A DNA stretch of 64,000 nucleotides. Origin: Acuticoccus sp. MNP-M23. Lineage in GTDB: Bacteria; Pseudomonadota; Alphaproteobacteria; Rhizobiales; Amorphaceae. Below, one piece after another: positions 17,445 to 26,692 of the stretch. The position numbers were made by a program, and so were the translations under genes. Under the pieces are notes generated by a model, which saw only the letters and a program-made list of their open reading frames with translations, was not told where the DNA came from and made no database searches. Each line of letters opens with the position of its first letter. Position 1 is the stretch's first letter. Where the stretch lies: positions 744,001 to 808,000 of the forward strand of contig NZ_CP133480.1 in NCBI RefSeq assembly GCF_031195445.1, given 5' to 3'.

Positions 17445-18722
17445 ATGACAACCGGCCTCATTCTCGCACTCCTGGCAGTGCTTCTCGCCTTCGGAATGCC
17501 GCTCTTCTTTGCGCTCGGCATCGCCTCCGCTGCATATTTCTGGGCGGTCGGCATCGACCTTGCGCTGCTTGCCCAGCGGATGACCGCGTCGGTCGACAGC
17601 TTTCTGATCCTCGCAATTCCCTTCTTCTACCTTGCCGGCGAGCTGATGAACGCCTGCCGGCTGACGGAGCGGATCGTCGACATGTCCAAGGCGCTGGTGG
17701 GGCACATCCACGGCGGCCTCGGTCAGGTCAACATTCTGGCCAGCATGATCTTTTCGGGCATGTCCGGCTCGGCGACGGCGGACACCACCGCACTTGGTTC
17801 GGTCCTCATTCCGGCCATGAAAAAGGAGGGCTACCCCGCCCCCTTCTCCGCTGCGGTCACCGTTGCCTCGGCCATGGTCGGCCCGATCATTCCGCCATCG
17901 GTGGCGCTGGTCATCTACGGGGCGCTCGCCAACGTCTCCATCGGCCGGCTGCTTCTGGCCGGCATCATCCCGGGCCTCGTCATCATCCTCTCGCAGATGG
18001 TGTTCACCTACTTCTATGCCCGCGCAAAAGGCTTCCCGCGCTACCCCCGTGCCGATTTTCCGACCGTGGTGCGCGCCACCAAACGGGGCGCTGCGGCGAT
18101 CCTGTTTCCGGTCATCATCGTCGGCGGCATCCTCTCCGGTGTGTTCACGCCCACCGAGGCGGCCGCGGTTGCGGTCGCCTACGCGCTGTTCCTCTCGGCG
18201 TTCGTCTACCGCAACGTGTCGGCGGGCGAGATCTGGCGCGTCTTCCAGAGCGTTTCGCTGGGGTCGGTGCGCATTCTCGTCATCATTGCGGTGGCGTCGG
18301 CATTCTCGTGGATCATGGTGCGCGAGCAGGTCCCCCAGGTGATTGCCACGGGGCTCGGCACCGTGTCCGACAGCAGCATCGTGGTGCTCTTCATCATCAT
18401 CGGGATGCTGTTGGTGGTGGGCCTCTTCATGGTGGCCTCCTCGGCGGAAATCGTGCTGACGCCGATCCTCGTGCCGGTCATCCTCGCCTTCGGGATCGAT
18501 CCCGTGCACTTCGGCGTCCTGATGGTGTTCTCGCTGATTATCGGCGGCGGCACGCCACCGGTCGGCGTGCTTCTCTTCATCGCGCAGGACATTGCCGAAA
18601 TATCGTTCGGGCAGATGGTTCGTGCGATGCTGCCCTTCTACATCCCGCTGTTCGCCGCGGTGGCACTGCTGGCTCTCTTCCCGCAGCTCACCCTCTTCCT
18701 GCCCAACCTCGTTTTCGGCTGA
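17445..18722 (+). CDS. TRAP transporter large permease subunit (DctM)
   Basis: 425 aa, about 12 hydrophobic segments, DctM family (GMSGSATADTTALGSVLIPAMKKEGYP; GGTPPVGVLLFIAQDIAE near the end). It catalyses sodium or proton driven uptake together with DctQ and the periplasmic DctP at 19542. The ATG is 35 bp after dctQ. The next gene starts 4 bp after its stop, so all are probably on one message. Confidence 0.88.
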   Translation: MTTGLILALLAVLLAFGMPLFFALGIASAAYFWAVGIDLALLAQRMTASVDSFLILAIPFFYLAGELMNACRLTERIVDMSKALVGHIHGGLGQVNILASMIFSGMSGSATADTTALGSVLIPAMKKEGYPAPFSAAVTVASAMVGPIIPPSVALVIYGALANVSIGRLLLAGIIPGLVIILSQMVFTYFYARAKGFPRYPRADFPTVVRATKRGAAAILFPVIIVGGILSGVFTPTEAAAVAVAYALFLSAFVYRNVSAGEIWRVFQSVSLGSVRILVIIAVASAFSWIMVREQVPQVIATGLGTVSDSSIVVLFIIIGMLLVVGLFMVASSAEIVLTPILVPVILAFGIDPVHFGVLMVFSLIIGGGTPPVGVLLFIAQDIAEISFGQMVRAMLPFYIPLFAAVALLALFPQLTLFLPNLVFG

Positions 18723-18726
18723 CCCC

Positions 18727-19536
18727 ATGACCACGCAAAAACACCGCCTCGCAGAAATGACCTTCCGCGAGTTCGAAGCCCGCCTTCCGGAAAAGCCGGT
18801 CATCATCATCCCGCTCGGCTCGCAGGAAGAGCAGGGGCCGAGCTGCCCCATGGGCGACTACCAGCTCACCGAGGTGATCGCCGACCGCGTCGCCGAACAG
18901 GCCGGCGCGGTTGTCGCGCCGATCATGCCCTTCGGCTACGCGGACTATTTCCGCACCGTGCCCGGCGGCATTGCCCTGCGGCCGGAAACGTTCTCCGCCG
19001 TGCTGGAAGACATGATCGTCAACTTCCTCGACCATGACCTCGTCAAGGTCGTGATCCTCAACGGCCACAGCGGCAATGCGGCGCTGATCGACATGACGGT
19101 CCGCCGGATCAAGAAGGAGCGCGGCATTCTGGTGCCCGCCATCCACCTGTGGCGCTCGGTGCCGGACAGCGTCTTCAACCCGCTCTACGGTGACGACGCA
19201 CCCCGCGCCAAGGGCCACGGCGCCGACCCGCTGACCTCCGTCTACAAGCACCTCTTCCCGGACATGATGCGCCCGGACCTCGAGGAGCGCCCCGGTGAGT
19301 TCGGCACCATGATCGGGCTGCCGACAGCCGGCCTCGGTGCGGTAAAATTCAAGGGCGTGGACGTGACCATGCCCGTCGACGTGACGGACCGCTGCGCCAA
19401 CGGCATTGCAGGCGGCGACCCTGCCGTCGCCTCCGCCGACAAGGGCGAGGCGATCGTCAATTATCTGGTGACCTTCTGCGCCGACTTCGTCGCGCACCTC
19501 GAAGGCGCCGACACACGAACACACAAGGGAGAGTGA
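18727..19536 (+). CDS. Creatininase-family amidohydrolase, ligand His replaced
   Basis: 269 aa. Creatininase-type fold: strand IIIPLGSQEEQGPSCPMGDY near residue 26-45 and the LNGHSGN motif (His114). In creatininase the metal ligands are Glu34, His36, Asp45 and a later His/Glu; here the position of His36 is Gln36 and the usual second His before FPGT is absent (DYFRTVPGG). It may be a subfamily with another metal geometry rather than a dead enzyme. Members hydrolyse cyclic or linear amides. Its place inside a TRAP operon suggests it acts on the imported compound. Confidence 0.78.
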   Translation: MTTQKHRLAEMTFREFEARLPEKPVIIIPLGSQEEQGPSCPMGDYQLTEVIADRVAEQAGAVVAPIMPFGYADYFRTVPGGIALRPETFSAVLEDMIVNFLDHDLVKVVILNGHSGNAALIDMTVRRIKKERGILVPAIHLWRSVPDSVFNPLYGDDAPRAKGHGADPLTSVYKHLFPDMMRPDLEERPGEFGTMIGLPTAGLGAVKFKGVDVTMPVDVTDRCANGIAGGDPAVASADKGEAIVNYLVTFCADFVAHLEGADTRTHKGE

Positions 19537-19541
19537 GACCT

Positions 19542-20513
19542 ATGAAGCACTTCACACTCAAGCTCACGGCACTTGCCATGGTGGCAACGTTTGCCGGCAG
19601 CGCGGCTGCCACGGCGGACGAGATCCGCTACGGCCTCTGGGCCAAGGAAGGCGAAGCCCAGTACGAAGGCGCCGTCGAGTTCAAGCGCGTGGTCGAAGAG
19701 GGTTCGGACCACACGGTCACCATCTTCCCGGCCAACCAGCTCGGCACCCCGCGCGAGATGATTGCCCAGCTGGCACTCGGCACCACGCAGGTGATGGCGT
19801 CCGGCGACCCCGGCATTAAGGAGATCGAGTATCTCGCCCTCCCCTACCTGATGAAGGACATGGCGAACTACGAGGCCGTGATCGGCAGCGACGTGGGCGC
19901 CGCCTGGAACGACAAGCTGATCAACGAGCGCCAGATCCGCCTGCTCGGCTTCATGCCGCGCAATCCGCGCCAGATCAGCGCCAACAAGCCCATCAATGCC
20001 ATGGCTGACCTTGAAGGCCTGAAACTGCGCGCGCCGGAACGGGACTACTACGTGAAGTCGCTGGCAGCGCTCGGTGCCAACCCGACGCCGATGGCGTTCA
20101 AGGAAGTCTACACCGCACTGCAGACCGGCGTTGTCGACGGCCAGGAAAACCCTATCGAAACCATCTACGCCCAGAAGTTCTACGAGGTGCAGAAGGGCGT
20201 TGCGATGGTCGATTACATCGTGAAACCGGCCTATGTGATGGTTGGCGAAAGCTTCTGGTCCGGCCTCAGCGACGATGACAAGGCGCTCCTGCAGGAAGCC
20301 AACGACGCCTCCACCACCCGCGTTCTGGAACTGCTGCCCGAGCAGCAGAAGCAGTACATCGCCGACATGGAAGCCGCCGGCGTCGCCATCACCTATCCGG
20401 ACAAGGCCGAGTGGGTCGAAGCCACCCAGGCCGTCCGCGACGAGCTGGGCACCGAAGTGTGGGGCGAAGCCGACTACAAGACCATCGCCGAGATGGGCCA
20501 GAAAGACATGTAA
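19542..20513 (+). CDS. TRAP transporter substrate-binding protein (DctP)
   Basis: 323 aa with a signal peptide (MKHFTLKLTALAMVATFAGSAAATA). DctP/SBP_bac_7 fold: FPANQLGTPREMIAQLALGTTQVMASG, then LRAPERDYYVKSL with the conserved Arg that contacts a carboxylate, and TGVVDGQENPIETI. This predicts a carboxylated ligand. The ATG at 19542 follows GGGAGAGTGAG; a GTG nine bases upstream is less likely. Last gene of the operon, followed by two hairpins. Confidence 0.87.
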   Translation: MKHFTLKLTALAMVATFAGSAAATADEIRYGLWAKEGEAQYEGAVEFKRVVEEGSDHTVTIFPANQLGTPREMIAQLALGTTQVMASGDPGIKEIEYLALPYLMKDMANYEAVIGSDVGAAWNDKLINERQIRLLGFMPRNPRQISANKPINAMADLEGLKLRAPERDYYVKSLAALGANPTPMAFKEVYTALQTGVVDGQENPIETIYAQKFYEVQKGVAMVDYIVKPAYVMVGESFWSGLSDDDKALLQEANDASTTRVLELLPEQQKQYIADMEAAGVAITYPDKAEWVEATQAVRDELGTEVWGEADYKTIAEMGQKDM

Positions 20514-20520
20514 GCGACCC

Positions 20521-20586
20521 GCCGCCCCCTTTTACGGGGCGGCACCACACGAAGGGCGGCGCCGGGCACATCCGGCGCCGCCCTTT
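20521..20586 (+). terminator. Twin hairpins ending the TRAP/creatininase operon
   Basis: Hairpin one pairs GCCGCCCC (20521-20528) with GGGGCGGC (20536-20543). Hairpin two is a near perfect 14-bp stem, AAGGGCGGCGCCGG (20552-20565) with CCGGCGCCGCCCTTT ending at 20586, loop GCACAT. The tail after it is only weakly T-rich, so it may end transcription or protect the 3' end of the message. Confidence 0.6.
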
Positions 20587-20667
20587 CCTTGCGTAGGTCG
20601 CGCCGCCTTGCAGCCGCGCCCGCAACACCAGCCTTCACGCCAGATACGCCTCTCAGGAGAGACACCC

Positions 20668-21597
20668 ATGACGCTCGTCATCCGCGTCGGACCGGCCCGC
20701 CAAACCTGGTGGCTGGAGCACATGACCACCCTCCTGCCGGAGCTCGACGTCCGCCTCTGGGACGACCCCGGCCCCCTCGAGGCGGTGAAATATGCCGTGG
20801 TCTGGAAGCCCCCCGCAGGCGGGCTGAAGCAGTTCCCGAACCTTGAGGTGATCCACTCCATCGGCGCCGGGATCGACCACATTCTGGAGGACCCGGAACT
20901 GCCCGCCGGCGTCCCGATCATCCGTGCCACCGGCGACGACCTCACCCAGCGGATGCGCGAATACGTGGCGCTGCATGTCCTGCGCTTCCACCGCAACCTC
21001 CCTGCTCTCGAAGAGGCGATGCCGCTGCGCGAATGGCGCCAGAGCGTCAACCCGCCGGCCTACGAGCGCAAGGTCGGCATCATGGGCCTCGGCAACCTCG
21101 GTGCCGATTGTGCGAAGGCTCTCAGCGTGCTCGGCTTCGATGTTGCCGGCTGGTCCCGCAGCGAGAAGACCATTGATGGCGTGACCACCTTCCACGCCCC
21201 CGAGGGACTGGATGCCTTCCTCGCCCGCACCGAGATCCTCGTCTGCCTCTTGCCGCTGACGGAGGAGACGCGCGGCATCCTCAATACGTCTCTGTTCGAC
21301 AGGTTGCCGAAGGGCGCGTCGATCATCAACGCTGCCCGCGGCCAGCATCTGGTGGACGACGACCTTCTGGACGCTCTCGCCCGCAACCAGATCGACGGCG
21401 CCACGCTCGACGTCTTCCACACCGAACCGCTGCCGGCGAAGCACCCCTTCTGGGAACACCCCAAGGTGCTGGTGACACCGCACGTCGCCTCGCTGATTGA
21501 CCCCGACGCGGGGGGAAAGCGGATCGCCGCCAATCTCCGCCGCTTCATCGCCGGCGAAGACGTGCCGGACATGGTGGATCTTTCGCGGGGGTATTGA
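20668..21597 (+). CDS. 2-hydroxyacid dehydrogenase, glyoxylate/hydroxypyruvate reductase A type
   Basis: 309 aa. NAD(P)-binding motif GIMGLGNLGADCAKAL about residue 136, then the catalytic set Arg (NAARGQHLVDDDLL), Glu (DVFHTEPLP) and His (VTPHVAS), the order expected for D-2-hydroxyacid dehydrogenases. The short lid and C-terminus resemble GhrA. It would reduce glyoxylate or hydroxypyruvate to glycolate or glycerate. A GGAGA site precedes the ATG. Alone between terminators; glyoxylate may arise from the amide and ring breakdown suggested by neighbours, but that is inference. Confidence 0.82.
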   Translation: MTLVIRVGPARQTWWLEHMTTLLPELDVRLWDDPGPLEAVKYAVVWKPPAGGLKQFPNLEVIHSIGAGIDHILEDPELPAGVPIIRATGDDLTQRMREYVALHVLRFHRNLPALEEAMPLREWRQSVNPPAYERKVGIMGLGNLGADCAKALSVLGFDVAGWSRSEKTIDGVTTFHAPEGLDAFLARTEILVCLLPLTEETRGILNTSLFDRLPKGASIINAARGQHLVDDDLLDALARNQIDGATLDVFHTEPLPAKHPFWEHPKVLVTPHVASLIDPDAGGKRIAANLRRFIAGEDVPDMVDLSRGY

Positions 21598-21647
21598 ACC
21601 TCACATTCAGCTGCGGGGGCACTGCGCGCCCGGCTGTGCGTGGCTCC

Positions 21648-21680
21648 GGGCGGGGCCTTGACCCCGCCCCTGCCCTTTTT
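21648..21680 (+). terminator. Intrinsic terminator after the 2-hydroxyacid dehydrogenase
   Basis: GGGCGGGG (21648-21655) pairs with CCCCGCCC (21662-21669) over a six-base loop, and a T5 run follows at 21676-21680. It sits between two convergent genes and abuts the end of the amidohydrolase on the other strand. Confidence 0.7.
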
Positions 21681-21682
21681 CG

Positions 21683-23122
21683 TCAGTAGTGGGTGTGGCC
21701 GAAAAAAGTGTCCGGCGTCTTCAGAAGGTCGCGGTAGCCGGTGCGGTCGAACATCAGCTCGGTTTCGGCAGCGGCTTCGTCCAGCACCCTGGTCTCGTCT
21801 ACCGTCAGCACCTTGCGGCCCTTCATCAGAACCTTGCCATCGCAGATGGTGGTGTCGACGTCCGCACCGTTGGCAAAGCACGCGATGCGGTAGAGCGGCA
21901 TGTTGGGCGGGTAAAGGTGCGGCGCGGCGAGGTTGATGAGGATCACGTCGGCCTTCTTGCCGGGCTCCAGCGAGCCGATCTCCTTTTCCATGCCGAGCGC
22001 CTTTGCAGCGTCGATGGTCGCCATCTCCATCACCTTGCCGGGGGGCATGGCGGACCCGTCCTGGAAGTGGCGGCGGTGGTAGTGCATGCACTGCTGCATG
22101 TGGCGGAACATGTCGCCGGAGCGGTCGGGCGCCGTGCCGTCCGAGCCAAGGCCGACGACAATGCCGGCGTCGATCATTTCGGGCGCACGGCAGCGGCCCA
22201 TGACGGACGCGATGGCGCTGGGGTTGTGCGCGATCTTGGTGCCGGTGTCGGCGCAGATCTTGATTTCCTCGTCGGTGAAATCGGTGGAGTGTGACAGCAG
22301 CGCCTCGGGGCCGAGGATGCCCAGCTCGTCGAACGCGAACTGGACGGTGCCCTGGCGGTGGCCGTCCTGCGTGAAGATGAGGCCATGCTCGCGCGCGACG
22401 GCTGAAGCCTTTTTGGCCTGCTCCACCATGGTCGCCTTGTCCTCGGCGCTGGCGTTGCCGAGGTGCTCCTTGCGCAAGGTCGGCGAGAGCATCGCGATGT
22501 TGAGCCGGCCGCCCTCGGTGTTGTGGCGGTCGCGAATCAGCGTTTCGCAGGTGGCAATCTGCTGCTCGAACGTCACCTCGTAGTCGGTGCGCACGCCGTC
22601 TTTCCAGGTGCCGTAGGTCCACGGAAACGGGGGCCGCGTCGGGCCGATGGCCATCTGCACGCGGATGCCGAGATCTTTCACGGCGTCGAGGTGGGCATCG
22701 CCGCCGTCGCGGGTGTCGGTGCGCATCACGCTGTCGCCGCCGCCCAGGAGCGAGACGCCGGTGGTGACGCCGCCCTTGAGGCGCTCGAGGCCCGCGAGCG
22801 CGGCTTCGGCATGCCAGAAGCCGGGGTCGGACGCGAGGGTGTAGACCACGCGGCAGGCGTCGAACCAGGCGTTGCTGTCGCCGCCAGCCAGCGTCTTGAT
22901 GAGGCCGTGGCCGGCGTGGGCATGAACGTCGATCAGGCCCGGCATCGCGGCCATGCCCTTGGCGTCGATCACCTCGCCGGCGGGGTGCGCGGCGGCAATC
23001 TCCGCCGTCGGCCCGACGGCCACGATGCGGTCCGCCGTGATGGCGATCGAGCCGTTGTCGATCACCTGACGCGTTCCGTCCATGGTGACGACAACGGCGT
23101 TGTCGATCCGCAGGTCAGCCAT
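21683..23122 (-). CDS. Metal-dependent amidohydrolase (cytosine deaminase/chlorohydrolase group)
   Basis: 479 aa. Beta-sandwich start (MADLRIDNAVVVTMDG), metal motif HAH at residues 67/69 (LIDVHAHAGHG), further metal-site regions FTQDGHRQG and SHSTDF, and the Asp loop VGLGSDGTAPDRSGD. This subgroup deaminates or dehalogenates aminated N-heterocycles (SAH, guanine, triazines). The C-terminal LEPGKKADVILINL is typical. The start overlaps the upstream ABC ATPase by 8 bp, so it is the last gene of a five-gene transporter operon and probably acts on the imported compound. Confidence 0.82.
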   Translation of the reverse strand: MADLRIDNAVVVTMDGTRQVIDNGSIAITADRIVAVGPTAEIAAAHPAGEVIDAKGMAAMPGLIDVHAHAGHGLIKTLAGGDSNAWFDACRVVYTLASDPGFWHAEAALAGLERLKGGVTTGVSLLGGGDSVMRTDTRDGGDAHLDAVKDLGIRVQMAIGPTRPPFPWTYGTWKDGVRTDYEVTFEQQIATCETLIRDRHNTEGGRLNIAMLSPTLRKEHLGNASAEDKATMVEQAKKASAVAREHGLIFTQDGHRQGTVQFAFDELGILGPEALLSHSTDFTDEEIKICADTGTKIAHNPSAIASVMGRCRAPEMIDAGIVVGLGSDGTAPDRSGDMFRHMQQCMHYHRRHFQDGSAMPPGKVMEMATIDAAKALGMEKEIGSLEPGKKADVILINLAAPHLYPPNMPLYRIACFANGADVDTTICDGKVLMKGRKVLTVDETRVLDEAAAETELMFDRTGYRDLLKTPDTFFGHTHY

Positions 23123-24854
23123 TCAGTGCTCCTTGGTGTTGATTGTTGCGATGGCGGTGCGGAAGTTCGTCGATCAGCGCCGTCGTGTAGGAATTCTGGG
23201 GGTCGTCGAACAGGGCGTCGGAACCCTGCTCCTCCACCAGCTTGCCGCGCTGGAGGACGCCGATCCGGTCCGCCACCTGCCGCACGACCGGCAGGTCGTG
23301 GGTGATGAACAGCATCGCGAGGCCGAGGTCGTCCTTGAGGTCCATCAACAGATTGAGGAGCTGTGCCTGGATGGAAACGTCGAGCGCGGAGGTGGGCTCG
23401 TCGCAGATGAGGAGGCGCGGGCGGCCGGCCAATGCGCGCGCGACGGCGATGCGCTGGCGCTGGCCGCCGGAGAACGCATGCGGGTGGCGGTGCATGGCGT
23501 CGCCGGGGAGGCCGACGCGCTCCAGCAGTGCCTCGACGATCTTGCGCATGGTCGCCTTGTCCTCCGTGCCTGCGGTGACGATGGGCTCGGCCACCGCATC
23601 GCCGACCCGCAGGCGCCGGTTGAGCGAGGAGAACGGGTCCTGAAAGATCATCTGAAGCCCGCGGCGATATTCGCGGATCTCGACCTCCCGCGCCCCCGGC
23701 TCCAGCGCGTGCGGGCCGAATGCGATGTGCCCCTTGTCCGGCGTGTAAAGCCCCGCCACCAGCTGCGCGAGGGTGGATTTGCCGGAGCCCGACTCGCCGA
23801 CCAGCCCGTAGGCCTCGCCGGTGTGGACGGAGAATGACACGTCGTCCACCGCGGTGAACCGTTTGCGCCCGCCGCCGAAGAGGCCCGCCGAAAGCGCGAA
23901 TGTCTTCGTCACGCCCTCAACTCTCAGGAGCTTTTCGCCCGGCCGGTCGGCACCGCCGGCGCGCAGCCACGTGTCCAGAGAGAAACCGTGCACGGCGGGG
24001 GCGGCCACGTCGGCGAGCGGCGGCACCTCAAAGCGATGGATGGTGCGTTCGCCGGGCGGGACCGCCGCAATCAGCATCTTGGAGTAGGCGTGCTGCGGGC
24101 GGGTGAGCAGCGCCTCGGTCGGAGCGGTCTCGACGATCTCACCATTCTTCATCACCGCCACCGTGTCGGCGATGCGGGAGACCGCCGCCATGTCGTGGGT
24201 GATGAGGAGAACCGCCGTGCCGCGCTCGCGCGCCAGCGCGCGGATGAGGTCGAGCACCTGGCCGCGCACCGACACGTCGAGTGCGGAGGTCGGCTCGTCG
24301 GCGATGACGAGGCGCGGGTTGCACGCGATGGCAAGCGCGATGACGACGCGCTGGCGCATCCCGCCGGAAAACTGGTGCGGGTATTGTTTCACGCGCTCGG
24401 CCGGGTCGGGGATGCCGACGGCCTCCAGCATTTCCACCGCACGGTCCTGCGCGGCGCGGCCTGAGAGGCCTTCGTGGTGACGCACCATGTGGACGAGCTG
24501 CTGCTCGACGGTGAAGAGTGGGTTCAGCGCCGTCTGCGGGTCCTGGAAGATGACGCTGACGTCGCGGCCACGGGTGTGGGTGGTGCGGTAGTCGATCGGC
24601 GCGCCATCCAGCGCGATGGTGTCCGCATGCCAGTGGCCGGGCTTGTCGACGAGGTCGAGCAGCGCCGCGCCGATTGACGACTTGCCGGCACCGGACTCGC
24701 CGACGATGGCGACGATCTCGCCCGCCTTCGCTTCGATGTCGATGCCATCGACAGCCGGCTTGCCCGCACGCCCGTAAGCGACGGTGAGGCCGCGCACGAG
24801 GAGGCGCGGTTCAGTCGATCCGGGGATTGAGGGCATCGCGGAGCCAATCGCCAA
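23115..24854 (-). CDS. Fused dipeptide/oligopeptide-type ABC ATPase (DppD-DppF)
   Basis: 579 aa with two ABC ATPase domains. The first (about 20-260) has [18 protein letters not shown] and VIADEPTSALD; the second (about 300-545) has GESGSGKST, FSGGQRQRI and LICDEPTSALD. Both have the His switch (LITHDMAAV, FITHDLPVV) and look active. It powers the permease pair encoded upstream. The start may be 24854 or Met7 (24836); either overlaps the permease gene. Fusing DppD and DppF in one chain is common in alphaproteobacteria. Confidence 0.88.
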   Translation of the reverse strand: MAIGSAMPSIPGSTEPRLLVRGLTVAYGRAGKPAVDGIDIEAKAGEIVAIVGESGAGKSSIGAALLDLVDKPGHWHADTIALDGAPIDYRTTHTRGRDVSVIFQDPQTALNPLFTVEQQLVHMVRHHEGLSGRAAQDRAVEMLEAVGIPDPAERVKQYPHQFSGGMRQRVVIALAIACNPRLVIADEPTSALDVSVRGQVLDLIRALARERGTAVLLITHDMAAVSRIADTVAVMKNGEIVETAPTEALLTRPQHAYSKMLIAAVPPGERTIHRFEVPPLADVAAPAVHGFSLDTWLRAGGADRPGEKLLRVEGVTKTFALSAGLFGGGRKRFTAVDDVSFSVHTGEAYGLVGESGSGKSTLAQLVAGLYTPDKGHIAFGPHALEPGAREVEIREYRRGLQMIFQDPFSSLNRRLRVGDAVAEPIVTAGTEDKATMRKIVEALLERVGLPGDAMHRHPHAFSGGQRQRIAVARALAGRPRLLICDEPTSALDVSIQAQLLNLLMDLKDDLGLAMLFITHDLPVVRQVADRIGVLQRGKLVEEQGSDALFDDPQNSYTTALIDELPHRHRNNQHQGALNG

Positions 24855-25707
24855 AGAGGTTTACGAAGAGGACCAGCAGAACCAGTGCCACCGCCGGGAA
24901 GACGACCACCCACCAGACGCCGGAGAAGAGATTCTCGTTGCCGATGCGGATGAGGGTCCCCAGCGACGGCGAGGTTGCCGGCATTCCAACGCCGAGGAAG
25001 GAAAGCGTCGCTTCCGCAAGCACCGCCAGCGCCAGGTTGATGGTGGCAATCACGATCACCGGCGACAGGATGTTGGGCAGGATGTGGCGGGACAGGATCC
25101 TGCCCTCGGCAACGCCGGTCACGCGCGCCGCCTTCACATAATCGAGGCCTTTTTCCACCATCGTCTGGCCGCGCACGGTGCGTGCGTACTGCGTCCATTC
25201 GTTGATGGCGATGGCGAAGATCAGGATGAGGATCGCCCCCTCTCCGCCCGCCGTCTGCGGCGCGACGGACCGCGCGATGCCAGCCACCAGCAACGCAATG
25301 AGGATAGTTGGAAAGGAGAGCACCACGTCGGCAAGGCGCATCAGCGCGCTGTCCAGAAATCCGCCGTAAAAGCCGGCGAAAAGGCCGATCAGCGTGCCGA
25401 TGCCGGCCGAGATTGCAACGGCGGCAATGCCGACGGTGAGCGAGATGCGCATCCCGAAAAGGATGGCGGAGAACACGTCCCGCCCCTGCATGTCGGTGCC
25501 CAGAAGGAAGCGCGGGTCGCCGCCTTCCATGAAGGACGGCGGAAGTTCCGAATCCATCAGGTTGAAGGTGCCAAGCTCGAATGGCGAGTGGGGCGCGAGG
25601 ACGGGCGCAAGAAAGGCTGCGCCGATCAGCAGCAGCGCGCCGACGGCCGAGATGATTGCCTTGGGCGAGCGCAGGAAATCGCGCCAGAGCGAGGGGGAAC
25701 CGCTCAT
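24811..25707 (-). CDS. Dipeptide-type ABC permease (DppC-like)
   Basis: 298 aa. N-terminal helix, periplasmic stretch ending in FLLGTDMQGRDVFSAILFG (the DppC-family GTDxxGRD motif), then five transmembrane segments with the EAA loop (YVKAARVTGVAEGRILSRHILPN). It pairs with the DppB-like protein. The ATG at 25707 overlaps the dppB stop by 4 bp. Confidence 0.88.
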   Translation of the reverse strand: MSGSPSLWRDFLRSPKAIISAVGALLLIGAAFLAPVLAPHSPFELGTFNLMDSELPPSFMEGGDPRFLLGTDMQGRDVFSAILFGMRISLTVGIAAVAISAGIGTLIGLFAGFYGGFLDSALMRLADVVLSFPTILIALLVAGIARSVAPQTAGGEGAILILIFAIAINEWTQYARTVRGQTMVEKGLDYVKAARVTGVAEGRILSRHILPNILSPVIVIATINLALAVLAEATLSFLGVGMPATSPSLGTLIRIGNENLFSGVWWVVVFPAVALVLLVLFVNLFGDWLRDALNPRID

Positions 25708-26675
25708 GGTCTGGAGGTCCTGAGGCGCGGGTCGACAATGAGATAGGTGATGTCGACAAGGGCGTTGAGGGTCACGAACAGGAGGCCGACGAAGAGGAGA
25801 TAGGCCGCCATCACCGGCACGTCCGCGAACGACACGGCCTGAATGAACAGAAGCCCGAGGCCCGGCCACTGGAACACGGTTTCAGTCACCACCGCGAAAG
25901 CGATCAGGCCGCCGATCTGCATCCCCGTGATGGTGATGACCGGCATCAGCCCGTTCTTCAGCGCAAGACGATAGTGGATCGACCGGGATGGCAGGCCGCG
26001 CGAGCGTGCAAAGCGGATGTAGTCCGACGAAAGGATCTCGATCATCTCGGCACGGACGAGGCGCATGATGAGGGTCATCTGGTAAAGGGCGAGGGTGACG
26101 GACGGGAGGATCAGCGCCTTGAGGCCGGTGACCGTGAGGAGGCCGGTGGTCCACCAGCCAAGGTCGACCGTTTCGCCGCGCCCGAACGAGGGCAGCCAGC
26201 GCAGCGTCACCGAAAAGACAAGAATGAGCATGATGCCGGTCACGAACGTGGGCACCGAGATGCCCACCAGAGAGACCGACTGGACGGTGGTCGCGAGCCA
26301 TCCCGTGCGGTGGACGGCGGTGATGACGCCGAGCGGAATGCCGATGGCGAGCGACAACAGCGTTGCCACCAGAACCAGCTCCAGCGTGGCGGGCAGCCGT
26401 TCGGCGATCATGTCCGCCACCGGGCGCTGGTTGCGGTAGGAAATGCCGAGATCGCCGCGCGACAGGCGCGAGACGAAATCACCGAACTGGACGATTACGG
26501 GCTGATCGAGCCCCAGTCTGGCCCGCAGTTCGGCGCGTTCGGTGACAGACGCGTCCTCACGCGACATGGTGGCGACGGGGTCGCCGACGTACCGGAACAT
26601 CACGAAGGAGATGATGGCGATCGCGAAGATTACCACCAGCGCCTGCGCAAGGCGGCGGACTATGAAGACGAGCAT
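25704..26675 (-). CDS. Dipeptide-type ABC permease (DppB-like)
   Basis: 323 aa, six transmembrane segments, starting MLVFIVRRLAQALVVIFAI as usual for DppB/OppB. It contains GDLGISYRNQRPV and the EAA loop (YIRFARSRGLPSRSIHYRLALKN). The start at 26675 is chosen because it gives the canonical N-terminus and lies 17 bp after the binding-protein gene. Confidence 0.88.
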   Translation of the reverse strand: MLVFIVRRLAQALVVIFAIAIISFVMFRYVGDPVATMSREDASVTERAELRARLGLDQPVIVQFGDFVSRLSRGDLGISYRNQRPVADMIAERLPATLELVLVATLLSLAIGIPLGVITAVHRTGWLATTVQSVSLVGISVPTFVTGIMLILVFSVTLRWLPSFGRGETVDLGWWTTGLLTVTGLKALILPSVTLALYQMTLIMRLVRAEMIEILSSDYIRFARSRGLPSRSIHYRLALKNGLMPVITITGMQIGGLIAFAVVTETVFQWPGLGLLFIQAVSFADVPVMAAYLLFVGLLFVTLNALVDITYLIVDPRLRTSRP

Positions 26676-26692
26676 GCCCGCCGCCCCTTCGC

